The notes under the pieces are model-generated. The model saw only the letters and a list, made by a program, of their open reading frames with translations, ran no database searches and had not been told where the DNA came from. Positions 34,775-45,630 of a DNA stretch of 64,000 bases are shown in pieces. Location: NCBI GenBank assembly GCA_022661535.1, contig JAKULF010000006.1, positions 1,793,001 through 1,857,000 on the forward strand. The letters are read 5' to 3'. Numbering within the stretch: position 1 is the stretch's first letter; every line of letters begins with the position of its first letter. Origin of the DNA: Eutypa lata. Taxonomy: Eukaryota > Ascomycota > Sordariomycetes > Xylariales > Diatrypaceae. Position numbers and translations under genes: made by a program.

Positions 34775-37700
34775 CTTTTCAGGCACCTAGTTGGGGGCGG
34801 CAGCAGGGCAGGCCTTTGGAGATTAGGCTGACTAAGTCTATCATGGACCGGTACTGTTCATACTATTTTCTCTCTGCCCCTGAAACTATATGACGGTAAT
34901 TTAGTTTTCTCCTTATGGTATCGTTGTTTGATATATTTCTGGAAACACGCTATGTTCGTTATGTTGGGTGTGTGTGTATGTGTCTCGCAATTCTTAGTTG
35001 TTGTTGTTGTTGTTGTTATTCGGGCCCGAGCAGTGAGTGGCATTGCAGGCGCATGTCAGTCAGGGTTCGGCGTCATTGGGCGGGATGCAGTTTCAGCTCT
35101 GTAACGGCGTGTGGCTAGGTAGGTTAATTGGGAGAGTAGTAGACTACCTAGGTAGGTAGGTAAATACTACGTATTAGGTAGGCGGTGACGGCGTTTAGAG
35201 CGATTATAAGCGCGGTCGGGACTAAGCGGGTTTAGCGCGTCTGACGCCCTGAAACCAGAATTGGATGACAATCTCCATTCTGGTTAGGCGCACCGGTGCT
35301 ACACACACTTAACAGAATTTCCAGAGTTTGGCCGGTAGACGAAAGCTGCATATGTCCAAGGATATACTACCTCGGATGAAGTGAAGATCTTTCATGATTG
35401 ATTGGGACCAAGCAGCAGGCAGGACAGACGCATGAATCATGGCAGCATGGCCTCAGATTTGTTGGTGTCCACACCTCCATTGGTTTCTTAACCCAATGAG
35501 ATACACACGGCAGGGCCAATTATGGTCAAGGAAAGGCACATATCCATCTGTCCACATATACATGCCCGGGGTCTTGATACACGATACCTACATAGATTCA
35601 ACGATCATCTTACTGTTATAGATTCATTCATTCATTCATTCATTACACGATGGACCGGAGAACTAATATTAGACAATTCAATTTCCCATACTCCCATATC
35701 GGTGCATATAAAACGCTTTTTCGTATTAAGCACCCGCCGACAAGACTCCCTGACGTCGCATAACTAGGTATCGTTTAAGAAGCTAATAAGTGTGTGTAAC
35801 TACACACATAAGAGTTGCTGACCCCCTAAGTACGTCGTCCGTAGTGCTTTCGGTTTAGCGCGAGGATGTGCATGTAGACCAGGCCCGTATGTAAGACCGT
35901 GGCTGCAAAGGCGAGCGAATCGCGAGTTTTCCTGCTCCTCGGGTCCATCGCTTGCCATGTGGCCGGTCTGTCCACATCGCCAACGAGACGTATGTAGTAA
36001 GCGGCCCTGGCAGGCTGACTCAGTGTGTGTGGTTGGGACTCGTCACCACTCATCAAGAGACGTGATGTGATGGCTGTTAAGCCAGGTACTTTGAAGAGCA
36101 AAACACACGTAAATTGGCATCTTCGCATGATGACGTCTACTTTTTCGCAGACATTGAATATATCTGCCCGCTTGCTGGGTCGTAGTGAGAGAGAATCTAT
36201 CTTAGGCATGCAAGGATTACACCCTAGGAAACTGCTCGGGACGGCGGAACCGCTAGATGTTAGGGCTGACATACGCATGTATGTATGCGCCCACGTCAAT
36301 AGCTTGAATTCTCGGGCCAGTGTAGGGGTCAAATGCGAGTCCCCGGCTAACTAGAGTTCGCTCATGACGATACGCGAACCCCGACTTTGCGCTACTAAGT
36401 AACTTCGTGGCGCGATACGAACCTATTAAAACCTCCTCAGTAGCTAGTCCCGCCTATCACGATCCAGCTAGTAGACTCCTCGATTAGACAGCCTCAGGAG
36501 CAGACTCATTCTACATTTGCAATGCTGAGTGTCTTGCCCTGTATGACCGTCGGAGTAAAGGTTACGGACAATTCTGTAGCCTCAATGTGCGAAGATGTGC
36601 TGTCTATTATGGCCTTCGGCCGGATTTAGGATAGGGCCGGGGACACGACGGTGAGTAATAATCAACGCAACTTAAACGTAGTCACTCGAAAGATCTAGAC
36701 TCCCAACATCGAAGCGTTAGCTGTTGTGACGGCCGATGCAGGCAAGGGACACGAATTTAATAATAATTATGACTTTGACCGAACAAACAGTAGACCATGA
36801 GGCTTACGCTGTCAACTCAATTGTGTCAATCCAGAAGCGACGGTTCCACAGCATCACCATAGAAAAGTTTCATGCATAATCCGTGCCACTGTACTATAGA
36901 TAGTCATAGCTAACACAGAAACCCGGCAGTAACCAGACGCCGTAGTGCCGAACCGTGTGAAACATTAACATCATTGTCATCGTGTACATAGGCAGTGATG
37001 TTGAAGTCTCACTTGTAGCCCGCGTATCGGGCCAGGTATGTAGGTGGCTGCAATGTCCGTTCTGGCCCGATCTGGGCGGTAGCCGTCCCCTGCGCGCGGC
37101 GTGGCAACTCTGAACTGCTCAGTGAGGTTAATGAACGCGATGGCCTCACGCGAACTCTCTAAGTTATGCCTCGGTAGGTCATATACACAGCGCGCTTGGC
37201 ATACGTGGAGTACGAACTAAATAACGAGGCGCAGCTTCATATTCCAGATCAATCTCTCTTGTTCTGTGAACCTACATTTAATGTTGGCGCCACAGAAGTT
37301 GTCCTTCGTTTCAGAATAGCCCGGATTCTATTCACGCATGTATTGAAGACACAACTGTCTCTTTCAAGGATCGATAACAAGTGGATGTCATCTGTTAGTT
37401 CTTGAATTGAGGCAAAGCTCATCGTGGTCGTGTTGTTGCTTTCCTTAACCAATTCGATTCTGCTACCAACTGTAGCAGAGATCGAACGTGGCGTCCTAGG
37501 TTTAGACTAACCAGACCCTAGAGAGAATGACGAAACCGATCTTCAGTAACTATGCCGGGGTGAATAGCTCATTCGGATGCCTTGCAGAGGCTATGCTGCA
37601 CCTTTTGATATGCACTATCAGTCAAAAGTCGGAGAGACACATAGTTATGCAGTCACAATCGGTTCCCCTTGGTAGGAAATAGGCGATTGAACGCTCTCGA

Positions 37701-39497
37701 TGCTATCATCCATTAGCATGCAATTGTCAATGTACAGCTCAAAGGGCGGAGACTATGGGTCCGTGTCCACAAGGTTAGGGAAACAATATTGACTCTCGCG
37801 GTGAACAAGAATCTATTGTATGTGTAGGTATGTAGGTAGCTGCATTGGAATATGCCCGACTCTTTAAGCTGTTTTCACCACCAAAAGACAGAAGTTGTGG
37901 TATTAATCAAGGCGGTGTACACAACACTTCGAGGTTCAGCCTTCCCACGTGTCGGCTAGCTTTACCCGCAACTTTGGACGTGAGTGTGGTGGTAAGAAGT
38001 ACAATGCAAAGAAGACGGCGGGTTGGCCCCCAATCTCACTTGTCTCCGCCATCAGCTGAATGGGGTGTTGTCTTAGTGACTTGTGACGAGGTGTGTAGCT
38101 ATGTAAGTATGTATGTATTGTACATACAATCCTTACATGTAGATAGTTGATATCGCTATGAGCTATGAGCGGCTAGTAAAATTTGTCAATTCGTATGCAT
38201 GCCATAGGAGGCATGACCGCTTATTGCTGACGATAGAAGAACATGAAACTTTTAACAAGTTTAGGTAGTTACTAGTAGCTAGGTATATTGGAAGCTTTGA
38301 AACGTGACCTCACTGCCTGATCGGGGGACTATGTATTTACTGAGGCTGTGGGCAATGGTGCCGCTTGACCCACCACTTACTGTACAGAGGCGGGTCGGAT
38401 TAACGGCGTTTACATATGAGGTGGATATGTAACTAGCGGGTGCGAATCCGATTCCGATGTCCCCATTGCTTACATATTGATTGTGAAGACGATTATGTAC
38501 GAAGTAGGCAGTCAGGGTAACGATTTCGTACCATCTTCAATTAACTAGCAGCTACTCGCCTAGAAAAGAATCATTAGTTGCTGTGATATATACGTAGCGA
38601 TATTGGCCTTGAACGGGTGAGATAAGAATACCTTTGGCTACATACTTAGCTACTATCTACGTAGTACGGGTGGTATCAGATACGGGTAGATGATTTATCG
38701 GGACCGACAATGGCCGGGATCTGTAAGGACAAGCTCCTGAACCTGGAGAACAGATCTCCCCGTGGCTCCCGGGTACGGCGACGTTCCGGGCTTTTGTCTT
38801 TGAGCTTATCATACATAGTTTCAGAGACACCTATTTTCGTCTCACTAGTTAGTCGGTAGAGTGAGAGCGACAAATAACTACGAATAATAAGTTTGGTTTG
38901 TTAGTTGGCGTAAAAGGTCTTACATAGCTCTCCACCCTACATAATAGAGATATTTATCTATGAATCCAGTACGTAGATTCGTCAGTATAATTTTATGAAT
39001 TGGCAGCTCTTTGTTTATACAGGCATTGAGGATAGGATTGTGTCGGCAGTTGAAGTAACGGGGGAAGCGGCCGAGTCCATCTATCTTCATGCCGGGTTAG
39101 GGTTATCCTGTCCGCGCCTGGGCTATTACTGTGTTAATTACCAGATTGCGGCATACCCTGTCTTTCTTTTTGAAGCACGTGGCTATAGGCTTATCCATTA
39201 AGACCATGGCCTGCGGTTGCCTATGTATGTATTTGTCATTTTTGTACTCGAGTTGTTATCAATTGTTTATCGAAGCCAAGCCGCGAGATCAGTTGGGAGA
39301 TCTCCCCACCAGTCCCTGGACCCTAAGGTTGCGCGGGGGTAATAGTTTCCTTCTGGCTGGGTAGGTAGGTAAGCGCAAGTATCGCATGTACCTGGAGAAA
39401 CTTCAAACAGTGGTTGGCCAGAACGCTTCTGAGCGGTGGGTGTGGCAGCGCACCGTCTTGGCTGATATGCATCTGGATGTATGTAGTGGTACCCGAA
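34775..39497. other. Gene desert between apc2 and the zinc-finger gene, first part
   Basis: The start is the apc2 promoter, with CAACAA/TTGTTG repeats near 35000. A minus-strand frame at 35826-36332 (168 codons) is the longest here but shows no domain. A minus-strand frame without ATG near 37010-37180 reads REAIAFINLTEQFRVATP and resembles coding sequence, but is unassigned. TACGAAGTA is at 38498-38506. Confidence 0.45.
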
Positions 39498-39710
39498 CTA
39501 CAAACATGGTAATACTACATAGATAGCAGCATCAATGATAGTCCTACGTCTAGAAAGAATGCCAATCATATGCTTGCGCATTCGTATATGATCTTCTATC
39601 TCTGTAGTATTGCTCTGTAGTATTGATGTCGCAGACTGTCGGTACCGAAGAACCCCGGCAATGAAGGTTGGAATGATAGAAATTAATAGAACCCACAGTA
39701 AGGCTACCAT
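39498..39710 (-). CDS. Possible small single-pass membrane protein
   Basis: A 70-codon frame starts MVALLWVLLISIIPTFIAGV, an obvious hydrophobic N-terminal helix, followed by a charged region (for example RMRKHMIGILSRRR). The ATG is preceded by a CAATAACAATAACGAAG-type leader, unusual in the surrounding sequence and typical of ascomycete 5' UTRs. No family is recognised. It may be the first exon of a longer gene or a chance frame. Confidence 0.22.
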   Translation of the reverse strand: MVALLWVLLISIIPTFIAGVLRYRQSATSILQSNTTEIEDHIRMRKHMIGILSRRRTIIDAAIYVVLPCL

Positions 39711-41344
39711 GATTCTGAAGGTAGTGGTGGTGGTCTTCGTTATTGTTATTGCTGCTATTTCAGGAAAGATGCAAAGCCGCGTTTAGAATCAGGGGTGGAG
39801 GGGAAGAACCGCAATAGCTGCAAATCAGCTTCGTTACCGTTCATCTTGAAACAATTGGGGTAGGCTACAAAATAAGAAATGGGCTGGCTTGAGTGGTCAA
39901 TCTGATGCACCTGGCGTCATAGTTTACTAAGCTAATATACGGTTGATGTCGTACTTCTGGTACTCAAGTTTATTAGTTCTCTTTCTTTGGTCGGGACCCG
40001 ACAAACCATCACCACGCGCGCATGTGCATAGGTCGCATTTGCGACGTATTGATGTCATATCTTTCGTTTTTCGGAGCTGTTCCTCGTCTGCCAACCTATT
40101 ACTTGCTTGCATGGGTGTGGTAATGTTGATAAGAGGTGTGCAAGATTGGAACCCTTATTGTATGCTTATATGCGAAGTAGGTAGCATTGGACTTGAAACG
40201 GGAGCTTCTGAGGGGTATGCATCTGCATTCTGCAGGTTCTAAGCAGGTTCCAGAGCATCCATGGAATACTCGATAAGCGTCCAATCAGTAAGCTGCATGC
40301 CTAGGGAAACAGGGGCTTGGGCTGCATCCAAAGTATGTAGGTAACACCCATTATGTGGTTTGGTTGGCGGACTACCATATCCGGCCGAATACTGGTACTG
40401 GGGAGAGCCGTCAGGCCGTCTCGTGGTGGGAGATCATCAGGAGAACGTGGGCAGATGGACATGCATGACAAGGAATCCCGTGGCGAATGGTTTTATCGAC
40501 TCGACGACGACAGTACCTTGGTCGTTTAAATATATACGATATGCATTTATGAGCATCCACCTGCAGCCCGTGGTTGACGGGTTGACGGGAAAAGGGTCCA
40601 GACAACTGAGTGACATAATGTTTCCAAATGAGTAAAAATACTTACAGGGGTTTCCTCTCATGTGCCCACCAGAAATGAGGTTGTAGTGAAATCGTTCCCG
40701 ATTTGGAAGTTCGATGATAAGTTCCCTGCATAGGCCAATCCGAGAGACCACGGCGATTAAATCGCTGCTAAGTCATCTTAAATTGTATGTGTCATCGGCT
40801 AAAGCGTACTCAGGCGTGTAATAATAGCAAGCGTAAGAGGTATGTGCTACTAAGAATTGGGGCTGTAGTTACTTACTTAGTCTTCAGCCAACCCATTGTG
40901 GCCGCCATGGTGTACAATACCTAGAGGCTAGGCAGGTCAATGAATTTTAGTGTTTTAATCAGGTTAGACAAGCTCAGCCACATTGTGAATAGAATGCAGA
41001 CAATACTCAGTATGAAGAAGGCGGACAAAGTGATCTCTGTGAACATTTTCGTTTGGAATATAGTACAGGAAGAAAACGAGATCAAAATCTCGAAAGGGGT
41101 ATAAAAAACTCTCACACGCCGTATCCCATGTTCTTCGCTTACATAAATCCTTATCCCATATATACCGTAATCCAAAAGCTAAACAATCCTTATTTTAACC
41201 TCTGAAGGCGAGGAACAAAAAAAAGGGGCCCCCTAACCAAATCCCTATAAAAAAAAAACATCAAGCCAGGTTTTTTGCCACCTCTTACAAGCTGTTCATC
41301 CACAAGTCCCAAAAAAGTCGTAGAAAGTCGTATACATATAATAA
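39711..41344. other. Spacer with weak coding hints, minus strand
   Basis: Apart from the 41-codon peptide at 40921-41046, a minus-strand frame at 40437-40751 (104 codons) can be extended 5' through a GTAAGT/TTAGCAG pair to an ATG near 40908 (MAATMGWLKT). A second GTAAGT lies inside it near 40645. The parts do not give a recognisable protein. The rest is AT-rich spacer. Confidence 0.3.
40921..41046 (-). CDS. Possible small membrane peptide
   Basis: A 41-codon frame from the ATG at 41046 (context CAAACGAAAATG) encodes MFTEITLSAFFILSIVCILF and a short polar tail ending at TAG. One hydrophobic segment of about 20 residues spans most of it. It sits just downstream of the zinc-finger gene on the same strand, so it could also be part of that gene's 3' transcript. 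No homologue is known to me. Confidence 0.2.
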   Translation of the reverse strand: MFTEITLSAFFILSIVCILFTMWLSLSNLIKTLKFIDLPSL

Positions 41345-42927
41345 TCATGATGAGACCGAAGAGTTTCGTCGTTGCTTGCACTTATCGTGAAGCATATGTC
41401 CGTTGCGAGCCTATTGATGTTATTAGCATGTGAGATCCACAAATCCAAAACTAGATACTACGTACGGTTGTTCTCGTGAATTCTGCACCGCAGTTGGGAC
41501 ATGACGCCTTGGCCGCCTGGCCAGACTTTTCCCTCTGGTGCCGTAAGAGGTTGCTGAAAGTAGAGAATTGGCGCCCATTGCAACCATGCTCCCAGCATTG
41601 CGGCTTTGGCCGAGTCTGGACAACACGGACGTGGTTTGCATCTTGTGGTACACCATGGCCAGAAGGCAGAACTTGTGTGACTTGGTACATCATTCCGGGG
41701 TCTGTTATTGACGAACCACGGCTGCTATGATTTTAGGTCAGTTTACATCTTTTGCTAGAGTATTTGATGAGTGTATTCATACCCGTAGTGTGGTGAAAGT
41801 CCAGGAGCCGAAGGAGGTGGAGTGAATCCAGGAGAGTAGTTCATGGCCATATAATCATTAGACGGGCTTCAAGTAAGACGGTTAGCATTTTGAAAACTGC
41901 ACCTCTAATATCGATCAGGACTTACAGTGGTGAGAAATGGGTCGGATAAAGAGAAGACGGTCCGTGGTCGGAGAGAGGAGGGGATGTTGAGTACGCCGGG
42001 ATATACTGCTGGCCAGCGACGCTTGTGACTGGTTCAGTAAGTGGAGACATTTGCGAAGGTGCCGTCGTGTAGATGGGCATGGTATGCGCTCCAGTAAACT
42101 CGGACATTGTGACGGGTGGCGACGGAGACGAGGCAGGGTAGTTCGTGCTCATAGTGCGACGGGCGCGCATTGATGACTTCGAGTCCCGTCGAGCTTGATC
42201 CCGTTGCCTCTTCAGTTCCCGCTGTTCTGGCGTGAATGTCCCACGCGGTGGGCTAGACGTGAGAGATCTGGAGCCGATCGGAGGAGTCATGCTGGCGTCT
42301 GAAGGAGAGCCCATAGAGGCCAAATCATGACCCAATAGGTCCGCCCCGGAGTCAAGGACTATGATAGTTAGTATACGATTTCTCCGTCAATAGCTTATTA
42401 CGCACCAGGCCAAGTGTACGAAGAGCGGGGAACACCCATCTCAAGCCGCGGGTCGTATGGCATCGCTACGGCACTGCGTTGGATATTAGCTTCCGAGCAT
42501 TAAAACTTGCGGTTAGCCAGGAATCAGCCTACCTCATGGTTGGTTCTGTTGATGGTAGAGAAGAATCCCGATGAGGATAATCCTGGGCTGGAGCAACGCG
42601 CAATACAGGGGCGTTCGGAGTTTGCCTTCGATACTCTTCCCACTGCGAACTCGTTATATTCGGTGGCTGACTCCTATACGGGTATGTAGCCGGCAAAGTT
42701 GTTGAAGAACTTGGCGGGGCCGAGCTAGTATAAGAAGATATATGTGCTTCTTGGGAAAAGTCTTGCCGGTTTTGGTTGATATATAAGCCACTGTTTGAAT
42801 CGGCAAGTCCCAATATATTTGAATACCCTGTCGTCGTCGTCGTCGGCCGGATAGTGCTATTTGCGTCTGACCTAGGCGGGAGTGAGCGGAAGTCTTCACT
42901 AGACCGACTTGGCCCGGAAAATTCCAT
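41345..42927 (-). CDS. Zinc-finger protein, putative transcription factor
   Basis: Six exons (42533-42927, 42406-42473, 41926-42358, 41783-41866, 41466-41724, 41345-41410) with consistent phases give 434 aa. Every intron has a GT donor and a YAG or AAG acceptor, most with a clear CTAAC/CTAAT branch site. Residues 1-330 are Ser/Pro/Thr-rich and carry a basic stretch, [20 protein letters not shown] (about 185), which could be a nuclear localisation signal. The C-terminus holds a paired finger: C370-x4-C375 with H389, then C402-x2-C405 with H418, H421 and C424. The first unit lacks the usual second His, so it is an atypical C2H2/C2HC module. The last exon restores [11 protein letters not shown], absent if the intron is read through. 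Targets are unknown. An alternative ATG exists at 42984. Confidence 0.85.
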
Positions 42928-45441
42928 AACGAAAGAAGCTAAACAAGGAGGGAATAACTCTTGCGAAAAGGGCCACACATACACTTGAAGCTAGTGTGTG
43001 GGATATGTCTATGTCGATTTGTTCAGCTGATAGCTTCGGGAGTTGAGGCAACAAGAACAGCAGCCTTGGGCGAGGTGTAAGTAATATAGCTGAATGGAAG
43101 TTGTTACTGATATATGGGTCGTAGAGAAGTTGGAAGGTGTTGTACAGAAACTAGTCTGAGATCTATGACACTTAAGAAGCTCTCAGCCTCAACGATGACC
43201 ATGGCCGGAGGACGCTGATGTTTATATTCATCGAGGGGCTTCTGGGCTGTACGCATGTGGAGCAAACCAGCTCAACGGCCCCGACCCAGTCTGTCTATCC
43301 AGTGTACTAGGTACATACTCAACGACGAGTCCTGCAGGGCCCGGAGAAGTCGGATTGCTAAGTAACTACTGCGTATAAGGCACATGGTACTAGGTACCAG
43401 AAGCCAAGACGATGAGCACGATGGGTCAAGACCGAGTGGGGTGGGACCAGAAGTACCCTTGGAACCACCTGCGTGTGGGTACAAGTTCTTCATTCTAACG
43501 AGCGGAACAGGTTTAGACGGAGGACAGGGAGAACGGCACAGAGGTACGTACACAAGACCGGGGGGGAGGACCGGCAGGGGGGTATAAGATGGAAATTGGA
43601 TAAAGCAGGCTCCAGGTCCTAGGATGTATGTACTGTACCTTTCAACGGCTACACTAATAGACCCAAGTCTCAGCGAATGCTTGATCCTCCTTCTGCGTCT
43701 GTCCTCACAATGGGGAAGCCATAGGGCATGTAATGCGCCAACGGCGTGTAAGCTGTCGGCCGAGTCTCTTCTACCCTACACACTGCTGTGTGGGGGTTCA
43801 AAACAGAGGTGGCTTGCCTACTGCTTCAAGTCTATTTAAATAAAGTATGTATAACAGACGGCAATGTTTTAGATGGGCTATCTATAGTCTCTGCATAGTT
43901 GACGATGAGACTGCTTTGCTTTGCACTTGCAATACTACGAAGGAATGGATCGCATTGTAGTTTCACTGAATACCATGCGTGTGTGGTGTGTGTGTGTGTG
44001 TGTGGTAGTAAGTAACCTGTCTAAGCTAATGTTGGTTGGTAGACGATATTTCCGGTCAAAGAAAGACAGTACCTTGCATTCCGAGAAAGGCGGCAGATGA
44101 AGTTTATTTAGGTCATTATACCTAACGCTAACTTGATGTAAGAAAATCGCAATAAGGAAATGAATAAAAATAAAAATAAAAATCATCGCTTGTTTCCATA
44201 CGGAAAGACGAAGAGAGGGGGGAATGGAGAGTGGAGCGGGTGCTAAAAGAACATAGGGAAAGAGAGTAATTAGTCCCAAAGACGACGAGCTAGACGACTC
44301 TTTAGCACCTACATTCAGCGTCTAATATTTACCTAAGTTTCGGCATGGGAGAGAGAGAAGTGGACGTAGATATCATGACTGCAGAATGACTACCTAATGC
44401 GGATCAACCTCACGAGGTGGGTTGCACTGAGTAAAGATTGTATAAAATAGTATAATTCATAGGATTCAGATCCTTGACTCCATTTCCCTTAACTACGTAG
44501 TTTTAATGGCAGAATACGCGCATACCAGAGTGTATGTGCAAGAACTAGGGTCTTGACTAGAGCAGTCGTACATAGAAAAGAGAAAGTCGAGCGATGGCGA
44601 AATCAGATTGACGTCCTCAAATAAGGGTTGCACAGGCACCCGCAAGCGCTGGCGTCTAAGTCTATGGAGACCCTTGTGGGGTGGGAGAAACAATCAGTGG
44701 TGTACATCCACTCCACAGTACGTACATACACACAACCCTCTGAATCACACTCTGAATCACATAGAAATGCATACTCGCATACGGAGTATGGGTGTACCTA
44801 CCTATATATAATCAGTATTAAGTATGGTTACATTGGCTCTCCACTCCGCAGCAGGGGGAGACTGAAATGAGCTCTTCACAGTACATAAGCAATGTCTGTA
44901 GTGGATGGTAATGTATGTAGTTACATGTAGGTATATGCAGATGAGGTGTTTCAAGTGGTCTAAATGACACCTGTTGATTCTATATCCCAATTATAGTTTT
45001 GTAGTAATTAGGGATAAGGTATTGCTGTTAGGTATGTCAAGAAAACAGATATCATGTGTCTTTACGAGCATTCAAAGTCAGTTATACAGAAGTTCCTCCT
45101 CTACGGTACTTAAGGTATCTAGCTAGTTATACCAGCCCCGATCTTATGATGTTGTATGGAATAGCATGCATAACTACTTCGTAGGTAGGTAGATAGTTAT
45201 GTACAATACCTGTGTCTCCGGTTATGTGGCACAGCGCAGGCGGCCCTGTTCTCGAGCTGAGTCCCCTCTCTCCAGCTGCTAGTGCATACAGCTGAGAGCC
45301 CAAGGCTAATAATTAGCACAGCGAGATGAGGAGAACCAGACGACCTGTGCTTGAGAGCGGAGACGAGCTAACTCTTCTTGGCTTGGTAAGGCTGGCAGGC
45401 TGGCCAATTCTGCAAGACGTGAGTGAGCCTAACCGCAAGCA
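42928..45441. other. Gene desert, first part
   Basis: The beginning holds the promoter and leader of the zinc-finger gene. Simple repeats: (GT)n near 43978-44003 and three AAATA units near 44163-44182. TACTTCGTA is at 45175-45183. No gene is supported. Confidence 0.45.
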
Positions 45442-45630
45442 ATGCTAGACTCGTTTATTTGGAGGTTAGTTTCAACTACAGGGGTCTTATTGGTACCATC
45501 CATTAACCTTTTTCTCCATAGATCTGAAACGAAATTCGGCACCGCCTCACCTTACAACCCCTACAGAAGTAACTTGGTACTTACATTAGTCTGCTTTTTG
45601 ATCCACGTTGCTATTTCCAAATGGTGGTAA
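45442..45630 (+). CDS. Possible small two-exon membrane protein
   Basis: The ATG at 45442 opens a short exon (MLDSFIW) ending AG before GTTAGT. A CATTAACC branch-like site and CTCCATAG acceptor follow at about 45521. Splicing them removes about 55 nt and gives SETKFGTASPYNPYRSN, then one hydrophobic segment, LVLTLVCFLIHVAISKW, then a stop (WW-stop) or another GTAAGT donor. Unspliced, the frame is also open. The length (about 43 aa spliced) and layout resemble small organelle or ER membrane subunits, but I cannot name one. A CCAAT element lies about 40 nt upstream of the ATG. Confidence 0.28.
   Translation: MLDSFIWRLVSTTGVLLVPSINLFLHRSETKFGTASPYNPYRSNLVLTLVCFLIHVAISKWW

Noticed and set aside
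34775..34786. Extension of apc2 to an upstream GTG at 34786
   Set aside because: GTG is not a credible nuclear start when an ATG in good context lies 12 nt downstream.
35826..36332. 168-codon minus-strand frame
   Set aside because: No domain, no splice structure, and frames of this length are expected occasionally by chance in 64 kb; kept only as a note in the spacer entry.
37440..37520. tRNA-like GGTTAGTC and GTTCGATC words on the minus strand
   Set aside because: Spacing and stems do not make a cloverleaf; no plausible anticodon loop.
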